A stretch of DNA of 64,000 nucleotides from Intrasporangium oryzae NRRL B-24470 (GTDB lineage Bacteria; Actinomycetota; Actinomycetes; Actinomycetales; Dermatophilaceae): positions 42,133-106,132 of the forward strand of contig NZ_AWSA01000013.1 of the NCBI RefSeq assembly GCF_000576595.1, given 5' to 3'. Numbering within the stretch: position 1 is the stretch's first letter; every line of letters begins with the position of its first letter. Both the position numbers and the translations under genes were made by a program. A model generated the notes under the pieces. It saw only the letters and a program-made list of their open reading frames with translations, was not told where the DNA came from and did no database searches. Below, one piece after another: positions 1 through 8,909 of this stretch.

Positions 1-2743
1 GCAGTCCCCCGAGCGCAGAAACGTCGAGCAGCTCGGTAGCCTTCTCTATCCACAGCGACTTGATGTTTGCGCAGCGCTGAATACCCTCAACCGATCGCAA
101 CGAGCTTCCGGACGTGACAGCAAGAGACTTCAGTGAGTCGACCCCTTGGATGCGGCTGAACGACTCACCGTGAAATGTCCGTAGGCGAATAGATTCGATA
201 CCGGCAAACGAGAAGGCCTCTTCCTCTGAAACGCTTCCGGGCCACTCGATTGTGAAGTTCGGTCTACGTCGCAGCACCGGAGCAAGGATCTTGTTCGCGA
301 ACTCTTCGTGGTCGAAATGAACCCACGCCTGAATTAGCGCCTCAACGCACTCCTGCGCGGGCGGGACATCGGCAACCAACCGCTCAAGGGTCTGCATAGC
401 ACGCGCACCAGCGAGCAGCCGACACAGATAGATCAGCGATGGAATGGATGCCTCTAGGATGCTCGGCGCTGAGTCGAGCCATGTGTTCACCCACTGTAGA
501 GCCATCCCCCCGTGGCGGGAGAGATCTCGCGCCTCAGCCGGGCTCCGGGGAGGGACGATGGTGGCTGTTATGGCCAGGGCGCGCTCAAACGTGGGCGCAT
601 TGACGCTTGAAGTACTTGCCAAGCACTCGGCTACCAGGACTGCGGAGGACCGCTTAAGTGACTCGGGGGCTCGATCATGCGCATTGCACAGAGCCTGAAC
701 GAGGACGCCTGAAGTGGCCCTCTGCACCCTCCCGGCCAGAAAACTAGTGGTCGAGCGTCCTGAGTCCGTCTTGACGAGTTCCACCACATCGAGACTCGAA
801 ATATCGTCCGCGTACCATACGGCCGTGAAGTATTCTTGGAATGACCTGTGCAGAAACTGGCACTCGTGACGTGTAATCCTATTGAGAAGGACACTTCGGC
901 CCAGTAGCACGTCGGCGACTTGCTCCGGAGGATCCCCTACGCGCGGCATGGTTGGCAGAATATCGTCGAGGATTTCTAACAAGCAGGTCATTTGGCCGCT
1001 TTCGTCCAGAGCCTGACCTAGGTATCGCATGTCCTTGGGAGTTATTGCCATAACCGACGTGCTTGCCTCGTACATCTTCTTGGCGACGCCGCCGAGGATT
1101 AGCCGTTTGTCAGCAAGGTGAAGGTTGTCGAGGGTTACACCTCCGAGACTCCGATACTTCTCCCGCTGATGAAGGAGCACATCTGTCACCCTGTCGTACA
1201 GCTCTGTTCTGGTTGAGGCTGAACCCCCTTCGTCATGAACGTATATTGCGCACATCATGCTCGCAATCAGAGGTGTTTCCGCAAGCTGCCGCATGGACGG
1301 ATCGTCAGCTAGGGTGTCAATGAGAACGTTTCTGACGCCCTGTTGCTGCGGCGTCGTCAAGCCCGCCATCGCTTCGAACCAACTATCGATGCACTCGATA
1401 GTCGTCGTCCAATTCATGGGGGAAAGGTCGAACCTTGAGAAGCGGGAAGCCTCGAAGCGAGCACCATCAACGTCATCTGGACGCGACGTGACTATGAAAT
1501 GACACTTGGGATACCGCTGGAGTAGGGACTCGATCCACTGCAATGCATGCTCCCGATCATTCCCTGCCAGTTCGTCAAGGCCATCAAATATTAGTAGCCC
1601 GTCACCGCGGGAGAGTGTCTCCTCGAGCCACTCATCGGACGCATCTTCCGGGTCAGCGCCCTGTACGCGTAGCAGGTCGCGCGTCGTTAGCTGAAGCGAC
1701 TCTCTGCCAGCCAGCTCACGCAGTTTGACGAGGAACGGAAAGCAGTCGCGCAACACAGAGGGGGTTCTTCGGCTATCCCCCTTGACGAGGAGAACCATAA
1801 GCCACTGCGAAATCGTAGACTTCCCTGATCCGGCAGCCCCCACGAGCAGGATTCTTAGGCCATCTAATAGGTGAGCAGGGATTCGCCCGACATTCGCTTT
1901 CGCCAACTCACGCGCGTTCGACCTAATAGTGTTTAGCGAAGTGATCGCGGCGTCCACGGCCAGACCTTCACGTCTGAATCTACTACCGAAGGGCTCGTAA
2001 CCTTTGCCTTCCATACTACCAAGCAGGTTAGGATCGCTGAGAGTAATGGAAAGAGTGACGTATGCAACGTCGATCCTTTGTCTCCGAAGCTCCGGAGGAA
2101 CGTTCAAGCCAAAGAGCTGCAGATATCCATGCTGGTTCAGGACCCCCCGTGCATACTGTCGAAGGAACACTTCATGCCGCGTATCGCTGCCGCGTTGCCT
2201 CGTCAGCATGTCCTCGACGACCAAGCGGAGACTTTGCTCGATGTGGTTCGTGCGTATGAGCGTGGCCAGGATTGCCTGATCCTTGACCTCCGGCAAGTGC
2301 CGCACGAAGGAGGCCAGGTACTCGCAGGACTCGCGGAGCAGCCGCCTTCCGTACTCAAAGCCCGGCTCTGAGACGAGTCGTTGCTCGAGCAGCGACTCAT
2401 TCTTGGCTGACAGCTCTTCGTAGAGAATCTGTGGATCGAAGTCAATCTCCTCTAAATGTGACTTCGTGAGGTTTCCCCCTTGGAGACATCCTTCAACTGC
2501 CTCTGCGGCGGCATGCTTTTCTTCGACTGCGAGCCCGTCGTACGCCTCGAAGGACGAGGCGAGAGCCTGCCCGATCGTGCGCTGAGCGCGCTTGACTTGC
2601 CTGAACAACTCGTCCCCGCGGGGCCTGTCGCGCAATAGGGTCACGAGTTTCTCGCCGTAACTTAAGCGGTCCCCTAGGTCAGGGTCTATAACGCCCAGCC
2701 CGGCGAAAATTATCTGTCGCCCGACGCCGTCAGTGGTGGCCAT
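1..2743 (-). CDS. NACHT-domain NTPase with C-terminal leucine-rich-like repeats (NLR-like), 3' end outside window
   Basis: This STAND-type NTPase probably senses a signal and oligomerises; bacterial NACHT proteins of this kind are known as anti-phage defence proteins. I read an open frame of 914 codons from the ATG at 2743, which has a GGAAGG ribosome binding site 6 nt upstream, to the window edge. Residues 1 to about 270 look helical and match no effector I recognise. The Walker A motif GAAGSGKS is at 302-309. The Walker B/NACHT signature FDGLDEL is at 386-392. HRSFQEYF at 632-639 is the winged-helix motif typical of NACHT proteins. From about residue 835 the sequence resembles leucine-rich repeats (for example IKSLWIEKATELLDVSAL). 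ATA, CTA and TTA codons and GC of about 55-60% in the lines I counted differ from the neighbours and suggest transfer. The C-terminus and any downstream partner are not visible. Confidence 0.9.
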   Translation of the reverse strand, partial: MATTDGVGRQIIFAGLGVIDPDLGDRLSYGEKLVTLLRDRPRGDELFRQVKRAQRTIGQALASSFEAYDGLAVEEKHAAAEAVEGCLQGGNLTKSHLEEIDFDPQILYEELSAKNESLLEQRLVSEPGFEYGRRLLRESCEYLASFVRHLPEVKDQAILATLIRTNHIEQSLRLVVEDMLTRQRGSDTRHEVFLRQYARGVLNQHGYLQLFGLNVPPELRRQRIDVAYVTLSITLSDPNLLGSMEGKGYEPFGSRFRREGLAVDAAITSLNTIRSNARELAKANVGRIPAHLLDGLRILLVGAAGSGKSTISQWLMVLLVKGDSRRTPSVLRDCFPFLVKLRELAGRESLQLTTRDLLRVQGADPEDASDEWLEETLSRGDGLLIFDGLDELAGNDREHALQWIESLLQRYPKCHFIVTSRPDDVDGARFEASRFSRFDLSPMNWTTTIECIDSWFEAMAGLTTPQQQGVRNVLIDTLADDPSMRQLAETPLIASMMCAIYVHDEGGSASTRTELYDRVTDVLLHQREKYRSLGGVTLDNLHLADKRLILGGVAKKMYEASTSVMAITPKDMRYLGQALDESGQMTCLLEILDDILPTMPRVGDPPEQVADVLLGRSVLLNRITRHECQFLHRSFQEYFTAVWYADDISSLDVVELVKTDSGRSTTSFLAGRVQRATSGVLVQALCNAHDRAPESLKRSSAVLVAECLASTSSVNAPTFERALAITATIVPPRSPAEARDLSRHGGMALQWVNTWLDSAPSILEASIPSLIYLCRLLAGARAMQTLERLVADVPPAQECVEALIQAWVHFDHEEFANKILAPVLRRRPNFTIEWPGSVSEEEAFSFAGIESIRLRTFHGESFSRIQGVDSLKSLAVTSGSSLRSVEGIQRCANIKSLWIEKATELLDVSALGGL

Positions 2744-3571
2744 GCTGGTCCTTCCTGAGCCTCCGACTCGCGAAGGGTAACCTCCAAAGCCCGAGGCCAC
2801 TTCGCGCACCAACTTGGTCCTGCATGAATGCGGTCACGGGACCCCCGGTGTCCCCGCGGACAAGGGCGCATCGCGCCACGCGTGTTGACATGTGCGCGAC
2901 GCTACTCGGTACTGGGAGGTGAGGTGTGAGGATGGTGCTGTCTGTTCGAACTCTTCCCAAAGACCGGCGCCCGCGTGCACCGGCCCGGCCACCCGTTTGG
3001 CAAGCCAGATCTTGAAGGGCCGGATGAGGTCGGCCTTCGACCACGTCGAGCAACGGTGCTGGGCCGGTGCCGCCGCGGATGCCGGTCAGGTCGATGGGGG
3101 GCGGACTTCCGAACCACGATGGGCCCCACGTAGAGTCGGGCCGTGGTTTCGGACGTCGGCTGCCAAGGCGTCGGCATCCGGTGAGATTCGATAATTTCGC
3201 CGTCCACATCGAGATGAATGTCGATGGCACACGTTCCAGTGCAGGACCGGACCTCTAAGCCAAGCAGGCCGCTACTCACCAGGTCGCTCTGGGGCACCGG
3301 GCCTTCGGTCCGATTGGGGCTCCGCCTCACATCGAGGCACTCATCACCACAATGCATTCCGGTCGACGGTGACCCGGTGGCTCGGCACATCGTGCTCGTC
3401 GATATCCCAGGTAGCGTCGCCATCCCGTTGCTGCGCAGTTACTCAACGGAGATGGCCGCGACGGTCGCGGAACGGCCTCGCGTCAATCTGGGCGAAGTGG
3501 GCTCGTCTGCTGGTGAGGTTGTGGCAAGGGAGGCGGCGGTTGAACGGCTGTGGAGGTCAGCGGCATACGGG
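2744..3571. other. 828-nt gap with decayed coding sequence, no intact gene
   Basis: No frame here reads as a convincing complete protein. On the minus strand, protein-like stretches occur in different frames: DIHLDVDGEIIESHRM near 3160-3220 and KADLIRPFKIWLAKRV near 2990-3040. The second lies between in-frame stops. This looks like a frameshifted remnant, but I cannot name the family. The NACHT gene's promoter must lie at the left end. The first copy of the genome-wide CGGCATAC motif, at 3558, marks the return to host-like sequence. Confidence 0.4.
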
Positions 3572-4957
3572 TCAGGCGAAGATCGGGCCGACAGGAGGGT
3601 AGGCGTCCGTCAGCAGCCGACGAACCTCGGACAGCGACGGCACGTCGGCGCCGCCCTGGTATCCGGTGTCGAGGCGCATCGGCTTCCCCCACGCGATCAG
3701 GTCCTCGATCGTCGGCGCATGTGCGTCGGCGGAGAGCGCGGCGAACCAGTCGGCGCGGGCATACGTGATGTCGCCGCCGATGCAGACCAGCTCGACCCAC
3801 GAGGGGTCGGCGAGGCAGACATTTTCGTACGGGTCGGAGTGATGCCGCTCCAGGACAACAAGATCCGCCGGCCGACCCTCCGCCAACGACCCCAGGTTCT
3901 CCGACAGCCCAGCCATGTTCGCCGCCACGGACGTCACCATCGCCACGAGGTCGCCAGCAGCGATCGGGTGCCCCTGCTGGGCGAACTCCCGTCGCGCCAC
4001 CTTCATCTCCGCCAACAGACTCGTCGAGCCCGACGGCAACCAGTCGGCGCCGAGCGCGACCGGCATCCCAGCAGCCATAGCCTCCCCCGCGAGGGTCGTC
4101 TCGCCGTAGAGGCGGAGGTTGGACTGCGGCGACCAGACGAGCCGACAGCCGAGGCCGGCGACCGTGCGCAGGTCGTCGGCGCTGAGGGCGCTGCCGTGGA
4201 TGATGTTCGTCGCGGGCGTCGCAGCCCCGAGCGACAAGAAGCGCTGGAACTCCGTCGCACTCCGGTCGTCGCCTCGAGCCCCCTCCGACAAGTGCAGGTA
4301 GAACGCCGTCACGTCCCCGGTGCCGATGTCGGCGATGATCTTCTGCAGGCGAGGCAGGTCGCGCGACGACGCAGACGGCAGGTCGATCATCGAGCGGGCC
4401 TTGTGCGACCCGAACGCCCAGAGGTCGATGTTGCGCACGAGCGGCTCCGCGTTCGCCGTGCTCGCCCCCGAGGCGCCCTGGATGCCGGTGACGCCGCCGA
4501 CGAGCGCCCGGACCTCGGCATACCGGATCTCCGTCTGCGGCGGGACCTTCGTCAGCAGGACGTTCTGGGGGTCGCGGACGAGGGCGTGGTAGACGTCGGA
4601 GGACCGCCAGCGGTAGCGGTTGGCATAGAGCTCCGGCGGCTCCCACGCGGCGAAGACGTTGAACTCCGGGTGCCCGTGAAGGTCGAGCAGCCCCGGCAGG
4701 ATGACCCCGTCGGTCTCGTGGACCTGCACGTCGGTCGGCTCGGTCCGGCTCACTTTGTCGATGGCGCCGTCGGCGACCGTGACGAAGCCGCTGTCCCAGG
4801 CGCCGTCGGGTGTGATGACCGCGCCGTGGAGGGCGAAGGGCGCCGGCGGCAGGGCCCGTGGCCGCGTCTCCGGCGGGGGCAGCTCCTCGGTGACTCCCCT
4901 GCCATACACCTTCGAGAACGGGTCGTCGCCCGCCCGGCTCGTCACACGCTCGGCCAT
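3572..4957 (-). CDS. Amidohydrolase-family metal-dependent hydrolase
   Basis: This 461-residue protein probably hydrolyses a C-N bond of an unknown cyclic or amide substrate in the cytoplasm. The N-terminal beta-sandwich strand ALHGAVITPDGAW precedes the metal-binding HxH motif LLDLHGHPEF near residue 95. A further metal histidine is likely in IIHGSALS, and the catalytic Asp in ALGADWLPSG near 308. The C-terminal SLAEGRPADLVVLE is the composite sandwich typical of chlorohydrolase/imidazolonepropionase relatives. Its ATG overlaps the end of the upstream glycosylase-like gene by 16 nt, so the two are co-transcribed and probably translationally coupled. The substrate cannot be deduced. Confidence 0.85.
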   Translation of the reverse strand: MAERVTSRAGDDPFSKVYGRGVTEELPPPETRPRALPPAPFALHGAVITPDGAWDSGFVTVADGAIDKVSRTEPTDVQVHETDGVILPGLLDLHGHPEFNVFAAWEPPELYANRYRWRSSDVYHALVRDPQNVLLTKVPPQTEIRYAEVRALVGGVTGIQGASGASTANAEPLVRNIDLWAFGSHKARSMIDLPSASSRDLPRLQKIIADIGTGDVTAFYLHLSEGARGDDRSATEFQRFLSLGAATPATNIIHGSALSADDLRTVAGLGCRLVWSPQSNLRLYGETTLAGEAMAAGMPVALGADWLPSGSTSLLAEMKVARREFAQQGHPIAAGDLVAMVTSVAANMAGLSENLGSLAEGRPADLVVLERHHSDPYENVCLADPSWVELVCIGGDITYARADWFAALSADAHAPTIEDLIAWGKPMRLDTGYQGGADVPSLSEVRRLLTDAYPPVGPIFA

Positions 4958-5775
4958 GTCTGTGCTCCCTTCGGCACCGTCACCTCGATGGTCGCCCGCT
5001 TCTCGTTCGCGTCCGCCCCCGACCGCACGGCCCAGCCGTCGAGGTCACGCCACCACGGCGGTGTCCCGGCGGGGAGGTCCGCCTCCGGAATGGTCACGAG
5101 GTCGCCCGGCTGCCACCCGGCGGCATACGGCGTGAGGTTGGTCGGCCCCTCCGGGGTCACGTGCGCAGCCAGCTCCGGAAGGGCCGCGTTCCAGTTCGCG
5201 TGGAGATCGGCCGTCGTCTCCGCGAGCGGGCGGTGCGTCGCACGGGCCGAGCTCTCGGGGAAGGTCGGGTGACGGATCGCCGCGAGGTGGAGCGCGCCCG
5301 CGGCCGCGGGCTGGGTCTTCGCCCACGCGGCGTAGGCCGTCTTCGCGAGCGACCCGAGCGCGACGACGGCGGTCACGTCGGTGCCGACGAGGAGCGCGTC
5401 GAGCCACGCGTTGCGGTAGGCGGTGATGCCCTGGTCGCCGATGTGGCGCTCGCCGCCCGCCTGACCGTAGACGCTGTAGAGGAACGTGTTGACCATGACG
5501 TAGGACCGCGTGATCCCGATCTTGGCGAGCAGGCCCTGGACGCGCTGCCCCGCCTCCCCGACGAGGATCCGACGGCTGATCGACTCGTGCGTCGCCGGGT
5601 CCTGCCCGAGGACGAGGACCCGCGCCGACCCGTCGAGGCGGCCGCGGTGGAAGATCGGCCCCCACTCGACCCGGAAGTCCTTGATCGGGTAGACGTCCTC
5701 GCCGGGATAGCCCCCGACGAGCGACACGAACGGCTCACTCGCGTATCCGCCACAGCTCTCGTGCACGACTCCCAC
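4942..5775 (-). CDS. Uracil-DNA glycosylase superfamily protein
   Basis: The likely role is removal of uracil or related damaged bases from DNA, or a derived function. I chose the GTG at 5775 because GGGGAGG lies 5 nt upstream; the open frame continues further up but without protein character. Of 277 residues, the N-terminal third holds VLVLGQDPATHE, matching the water-activating motif of family-1 enzymes (GQDPYH), except that the Tyr-His is replaced by Ala-Thr-His. Later HPTFPES resembles the HPSPLS minor-groove motif. The altered motif makes substrate and activity uncertain. It is the first gene of a two-gene unit with the overlapping amidohydrolase, an unusual pairing. Confidence 0.8.
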   Translation of the reverse strand: MGVVHESCGGYASEPFVSLVGGYPGEDVYPIKDFRVEWGPIFHRGRLDGSARVLVLGQDPATHESISRRILVGEAGQRVQGLLAKIGITRSYVMVNTFLYSVYGQAGGERHIGDQGITAYRNAWLDALLVGTDVTAVVALGSLAKTAYAAWAKTQPAAAGALHLAAIRHPTFPESSARATHRPLAETTADLHANWNAALPELAAHVTPEGPTNLTPYAAGWQPGDLVTIPEADLPAGTPPWWRDLDGWAVRSGADANEKRATIEVTVPKGAQTWPSV

Positions 5776-5873
5776 GGCTGCCTCCCCAGCGTCGGGTCCC
5801 CTTGTCAGTGCAGGGTCTCTCGACGGTAGCCCTGATACACCGGCCCCGTGGTGGATCGGCCGGGACTGGGGAC

Positions 5874-6695
5874 TCAGCCGATCGGCAGTGGCCCGTAAGC
5901 CACTCTCCACACGGAGCCGTTGAGTGCTCTTCCCGCGGAGACCGCGCACCTGTACGACTGCTGGCCTTGGACGCTTCCCCGAACGACGATGTACTGGATT
6001 CCCGACGGATCCGTCAAAGAGTTGCCGGTGTAGTCCTTGACGTTGTCGAGGCACTGCTTCGACGGGTCCTGCCCGTCGTCCCGGGCCCACCCACCGACCC
6101 ATTCCAGGTCATGTCGCTTGGAGCAGCTCACGGTGAGCGTGCCACCGCGTTGTGCGCAGGCCCGGAGGCGGTCGGGTATCTGGCCGTTGGGGAGACCGAC
6201 CAGGTCAGCGGCAGTCGAACCGGCCGCCACCGCTTCGGCGCTGGGAAAGATCAGACACGTCCCCTGGACTTGCGCCGACTCGACGAGGAGCGAGGCAAGG
6301 GGATCAACCGCAAGGCCGCCAAGGATCTCCCTGGTGTCACACCGAGAGTCCCGAACGACGTAAGCCGCGCCCGGCGAATGACAGTTCGTGCCCGCGGCGC
6401 TTGCCTTGTCGGCGCATGGTTGCGGAGCTGAACTGGTTTGCGCGTCCGGCTCTCGCTGGAAATTCTGCTGAGCCGTGGTGCCGCCGAAGGAAGAATCGTG
6501 TGCTCCGGCCGAATTCTGGCCATTTCCTTTGTCGAGCGTGCCCTGGTAGGTCCAAACGGTGAAGACGAGTGCAGCCACCCCCGCAATACTCCCGACCCAT
6601 GCGGCGACCAGATGCGACCGAAACAACGAAATGACGGCGTTGGGCACGTTCGCAACACGCGCCGAAACCGCGGCCAGCGCCCGCGATCCACGCAT
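5874..6695 (-). CDS. Membrane-anchored protein with Cys-rich extracytoplasmic domain, unknown function
   Basis: I do not recognise a family. The 273-residue protein has a short basic N-terminus, one membrane segment (about residues 31-48, AAWVGSIAGVAALVFTVW), a low-complexity Ser/Gln/Asn linker, and then an outside domain of about 170 residues with seven or so cysteines (for example QPCADKAS, NCHSPG, SRCDTREI, SKRHDLEWVGGW), so disulphides are likely. It starts 10 nt after the stop of the lipoprotein gene upstream, so the two form an operon. GC is lower than in the surrounding genes. Both products face outward and may act together at the surface. Confidence 0.7.
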   Translation of the reverse strand: MRGSRALAAVSARVANVPNAVISLFRSHLVAAWVGSIAGVAALVFTVWTYQGTLDKGNGQNSAGAHDSSFGGTTAQQNFQREPDAQTSSAPQPCADKASAAGTNCHSPGAAYVVRDSRCDTREILGGLAVDPLASLLVESAQVQGTCLIFPSAEAVAAGSTAADLVGLPNGQIPDRLRACAQRGGTLTVSCSKRHDLEWVGGWARDDGQDPSKQCLDNVKDYTGNSLTDPSGIQYIVVRGSVQGQQSYRCAVSAGRALNGSVWRVAYGPLPIG

Positions 6696-6705
6696 CAGGC
6701 GACCG

Positions 6706-7356
6706 TCAGGACTTCGGCATGATGGACAGGCCCAGGATCACTGCATTCGCCCTCCCACAGGAGTTGTCGCTTGACTGCGCCTTCACTGCGATCGTCACAG
6801 CCGTGACGCCGGACAAGTCCGCCTGCAACTTCTGCTGGGCGTTGAACTTCACCAGCTTGGTGTCGACCAGCTTCCCGTCCGAGGAGACCTGGAACTCCAT
6901 GACGTCCTGCGAACTCTCGGAATTGAGCCCTTGGGCGGCCGTGAAGACCAAGAACCCTGACTGGTCCGCGAATCTGAGCTCCATCTGAACAGCGCCGCCA
7001 CAGCCACTCACGGTAGTGAAGATCCCTTGTTGGGCATCAGCCACCCGTGGAACGGCGACGCTTCCCTCGCTCCAATTCTCATGCTCGAAGACGTCACTCA
7101 TCGTCAGGTGACGAGGCCCTGTCAGCGCCCCCGTGATGACGGGCGGCCCGTCCGGCGTCTGGCCCCCGGAATCGCCTCCGGAATCCTGTCCGGACATTGT
7201 GGCGCCAGAGTCGGAGGTCGGCCCAGCCGCCCCTGGCGTGACAGTGACTGTCGCCGCCGCGGCCGTGATGGTCACCGGGGGCGCTGCGGGTGCAGCAGAT
7301 CCACAGGCGGTCAATGTGGCCAGGCCGAAAAGTCCGATCACCATTCCGCTGCGCAT
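6706..7356 (-). CDS. Secreted lipoprotein with NPCBM-like C-terminal domain
   Basis: A signal peptide ending in the lipobox LTAC (Cys at about residue 18) predicts lipid anchoring on the outer face of the membrane. A Thr/Ala/Val-rich and Gly/Ser/Asp-rich linker to about residue 70 is followed by a domain of about 130 residues. There the pattern SGCGGAVQMELRFADQSG ... SSDGKLVDTK ... GVTAVTIAVKA resembles the NPCBM/NEW2 carbohydrate-binding fold. It is the first gene of a pair with the membrane protein at 5874-6695. Sugar or cell-wall binding is inferred; no catalytic domain is visible. The 170 nt upstream (7357-7526) carry no gene. Confidence 0.75.
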   Translation of the reverse strand: MRSGMVIGLFGLATLTACGSAAPAAPPVTITAAAATVTVTPGAAGPTSDSGATMSGQDSGGDSGGQTPDGPPVITGALTGPRHLTMSDVFEHENWSEGSVAVPRVADAQQGIFTTVSGCGGAVQMELRFADQSGFLVFTAAQGLNSESSQDVMEFQVSSDGKLVDTKLVKFNAQQKLQADLSGVTAVTIAVKAQSSDNSCGRANAVILGLSIMPKS

Positions 7357-7526
7357 TGGCGGCTCCCGATTGGAGGATCAAAGAGACAAATCCTGAGTCT
7401 TGTCGAGCAGAAGTTATCAGAGGAAAAATCGGTCGGAGTGGATTCGGGCGATTTGCCTCGGTCGCCGCCCGCGGAAGCAAAGCCACCTCGACAGCGTCGA
7501 GCAAAGATCAGGTCGTCGTTGGACGC

Positions 7527-8810
7527 TCAGTCGTCGCCTGCAGCGCGCCGCAGCAGGAGCGCCCTCTCGGCCTCGTTCTGGGTCATCCCTGCCGCCCGCT
7601 CGAACTCCGCCCGCGCCTCGTCGGTGCGCCCGAGCCGCGCGAGGAGGTCGCCCCTGACGCTCGGCAGCAGGTGGTAGTCGGCGAGCGCCCCCGACTCGAC
7701 CAGCGCGTCGACGACGATGAGCGCGGCAGCCGGCCCAGCGGCATACGACAGGGCGACCGCGCGGTTGAGGTCGACGACCGGGGACGGCTTCAGCCGCCCG
7801 AGCTCCACGTAGAGCGCGACGATCCGCGCCCAGTCCGTCGCCTCCGCCGTCCGCGCGCGTGCGTGGCACGCCGCGATCTCCGCCTGGAGGACGTACGGGC
7901 CCCTCGGCGGGTCGTCAGCAGCGCGTATGCCGCTGAGCGCGGTTGCGCGGTCGAGCGCGGCGAGCGCGTGGCGGATGAGCGACCAGTCCCAACGCGTGCG
8001 GTCCTGGTCGAGGAGCAGAACGGGCGCTCCGTCGCGGCCGATGCGGGCGCGGGTCCGGGACGCCTGGATCTCCATGAGCGCGAGGAGCCCGTGGACCTCC
8101 GCCTCCCGCGGCGCGAGGGCGGCGAGGATGCGGCCGAGGCGGATCGCCTCCTCCATGAGGTCGCCGCGCACCCAGTCGCGGCCCGAGGTAGCGGCATACC
8201 CCTCGTTGAAGATGAGGTAGACGACCTCGAGGACGGACGCGAGCCGCAGGGCGAGCTCGGCGCCCGAGGGGATCTCGAGGGTGACGCCGTCCTGCGACAG
8301 GGTCTTCTTGGCCCGCGAGATCCGCTGCGCGATCGTCGACTCCTGCGAGAGGAACGCCCGGGCGATCTCGCGCGTCGTCAGACCCCCGATCATCCTGAGG
8401 GTCAAGGAGATCCGCGCCTGCGCCGTGAGGACCGGATGGCACGCGGCGAAGACGAGGCCGAGGACGTCGTCGTCGACATCCTCGAGCGCCTGGTCGAAGT
8501 CGGCCTCTCCGAGGTCGGCCACGCGGAGCTCCTCCGCGTGGCCGACCTGCTGGAGCTTGGCGGCGAGGTTGACGTCCCGACGGATCCGGTCGATCGCCCG
8601 GCGGCGCGCGGTCGAGGTGAGCCACGCCCCCGGCTTGTCGGGGATCCCGTCGCGGGGCCACTGCTCGAGGGCCTGGACGAAGGCGTCTTGCGCGAGATCC
8701 TCGGCGAGGCCGATGTCGCCGACGAGCCGGGCGACGACGGCGGTCACCTTCGCGGCCTCGATGCGCCAGACCGCCTCGACGGTGCGGCGCACCTCCTCGG
8801 GGTCCCTCAT
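7527..8810 (-). CDS. ECF42-type RNA polymerase sigma factor
   Basis: This 427-residue protein directs RNA polymerase to a stress or signal-specific promoter set. Sigma region 2 is at the N-terminus (DIGLAEDLAQDAFVQALEQW ... ARRRAIDRIRRD). Region 4 follows (MIGGLTTREIARAFLSQEST, about 165-190). The long C-terminal extension with TPR-like helices (EGYAATSGRDWVRGDLMEEA onward) is the hallmark of ECF42. ECF42 factors lack classical anti-sigma partners and are linked to DGPF/YCII proteins, as here (9514-9954). An AGGAG ribosome binding site precedes the ATG. It is probably the last gene of the three-gene unit with the YCII and RibD-like genes. Confidence 0.93.
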   Translation of the reverse strand: MRDPEEVRRTVEAVWRIEAAKVTAVVARLVGDIGLAEDLAQDAFVQALEQWPRDGIPDKPGAWLTSTARRRAIDRIRRDVNLAAKLQQVGHAEELRVADLGEADFDQALEDVDDDVLGLVFAACHPVLTAQARISLTLRMIGGLTTREIARAFLSQESTIAQRISRAKKTLSQDGVTLEIPSGAELALRLASVLEVVYLIFNEGYAATSGRDWVRGDLMEEAIRLGRILAALAPREAEVHGLLALMEIQASRTRARIGRDGAPVLLLDQDRTRWDWSLIRHALAALDRATALSGIRAADDPPRGPYVLQAEIAACHARARTAEATDWARIVALYVELGRLKPSPVVDLNRAVALSYAAGPAAALIVVDALVESGALADYHLLPSVRGDLLARLGRTDEARAEFERAAGMTQNEAERALLLRRAAGDD

Positions 8811-8830
8811 GCGCTCCTGGTACCTCCGGC

Positions 8831-8905
8831 GTGCGGGTCGATCGGGTCGAGCGGGGCGATCGACTCGAGCGGGGTCGATCCAGTTCGCTCGAGCTCGATC
8901 GAGTC
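8831..8905. repeat. Short TCGA-rich imperfect repeats between the RibD-like and sigma genes
   Basis: This 100-nt spacer is built almost entirely of GTCGATC and TCGAGC words. The decamer TCGAGCGGGG occurs at 8847 and 8865, 18 nt apart, and inverted copies (GCTCGAGC, CGATCG) allow several alternative stems. It could be an operator array or simply slippage-prone sequence. Confidence 0.4.
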
Positions 8906-8909
8906 GGCC

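Noticed and set aside
3218..5272. A 684-codon plus-strand frame opposite the amidohydrolase
   Set aside because: Composition typical of antisense; the opposite frame has HxH and Asp motifs.
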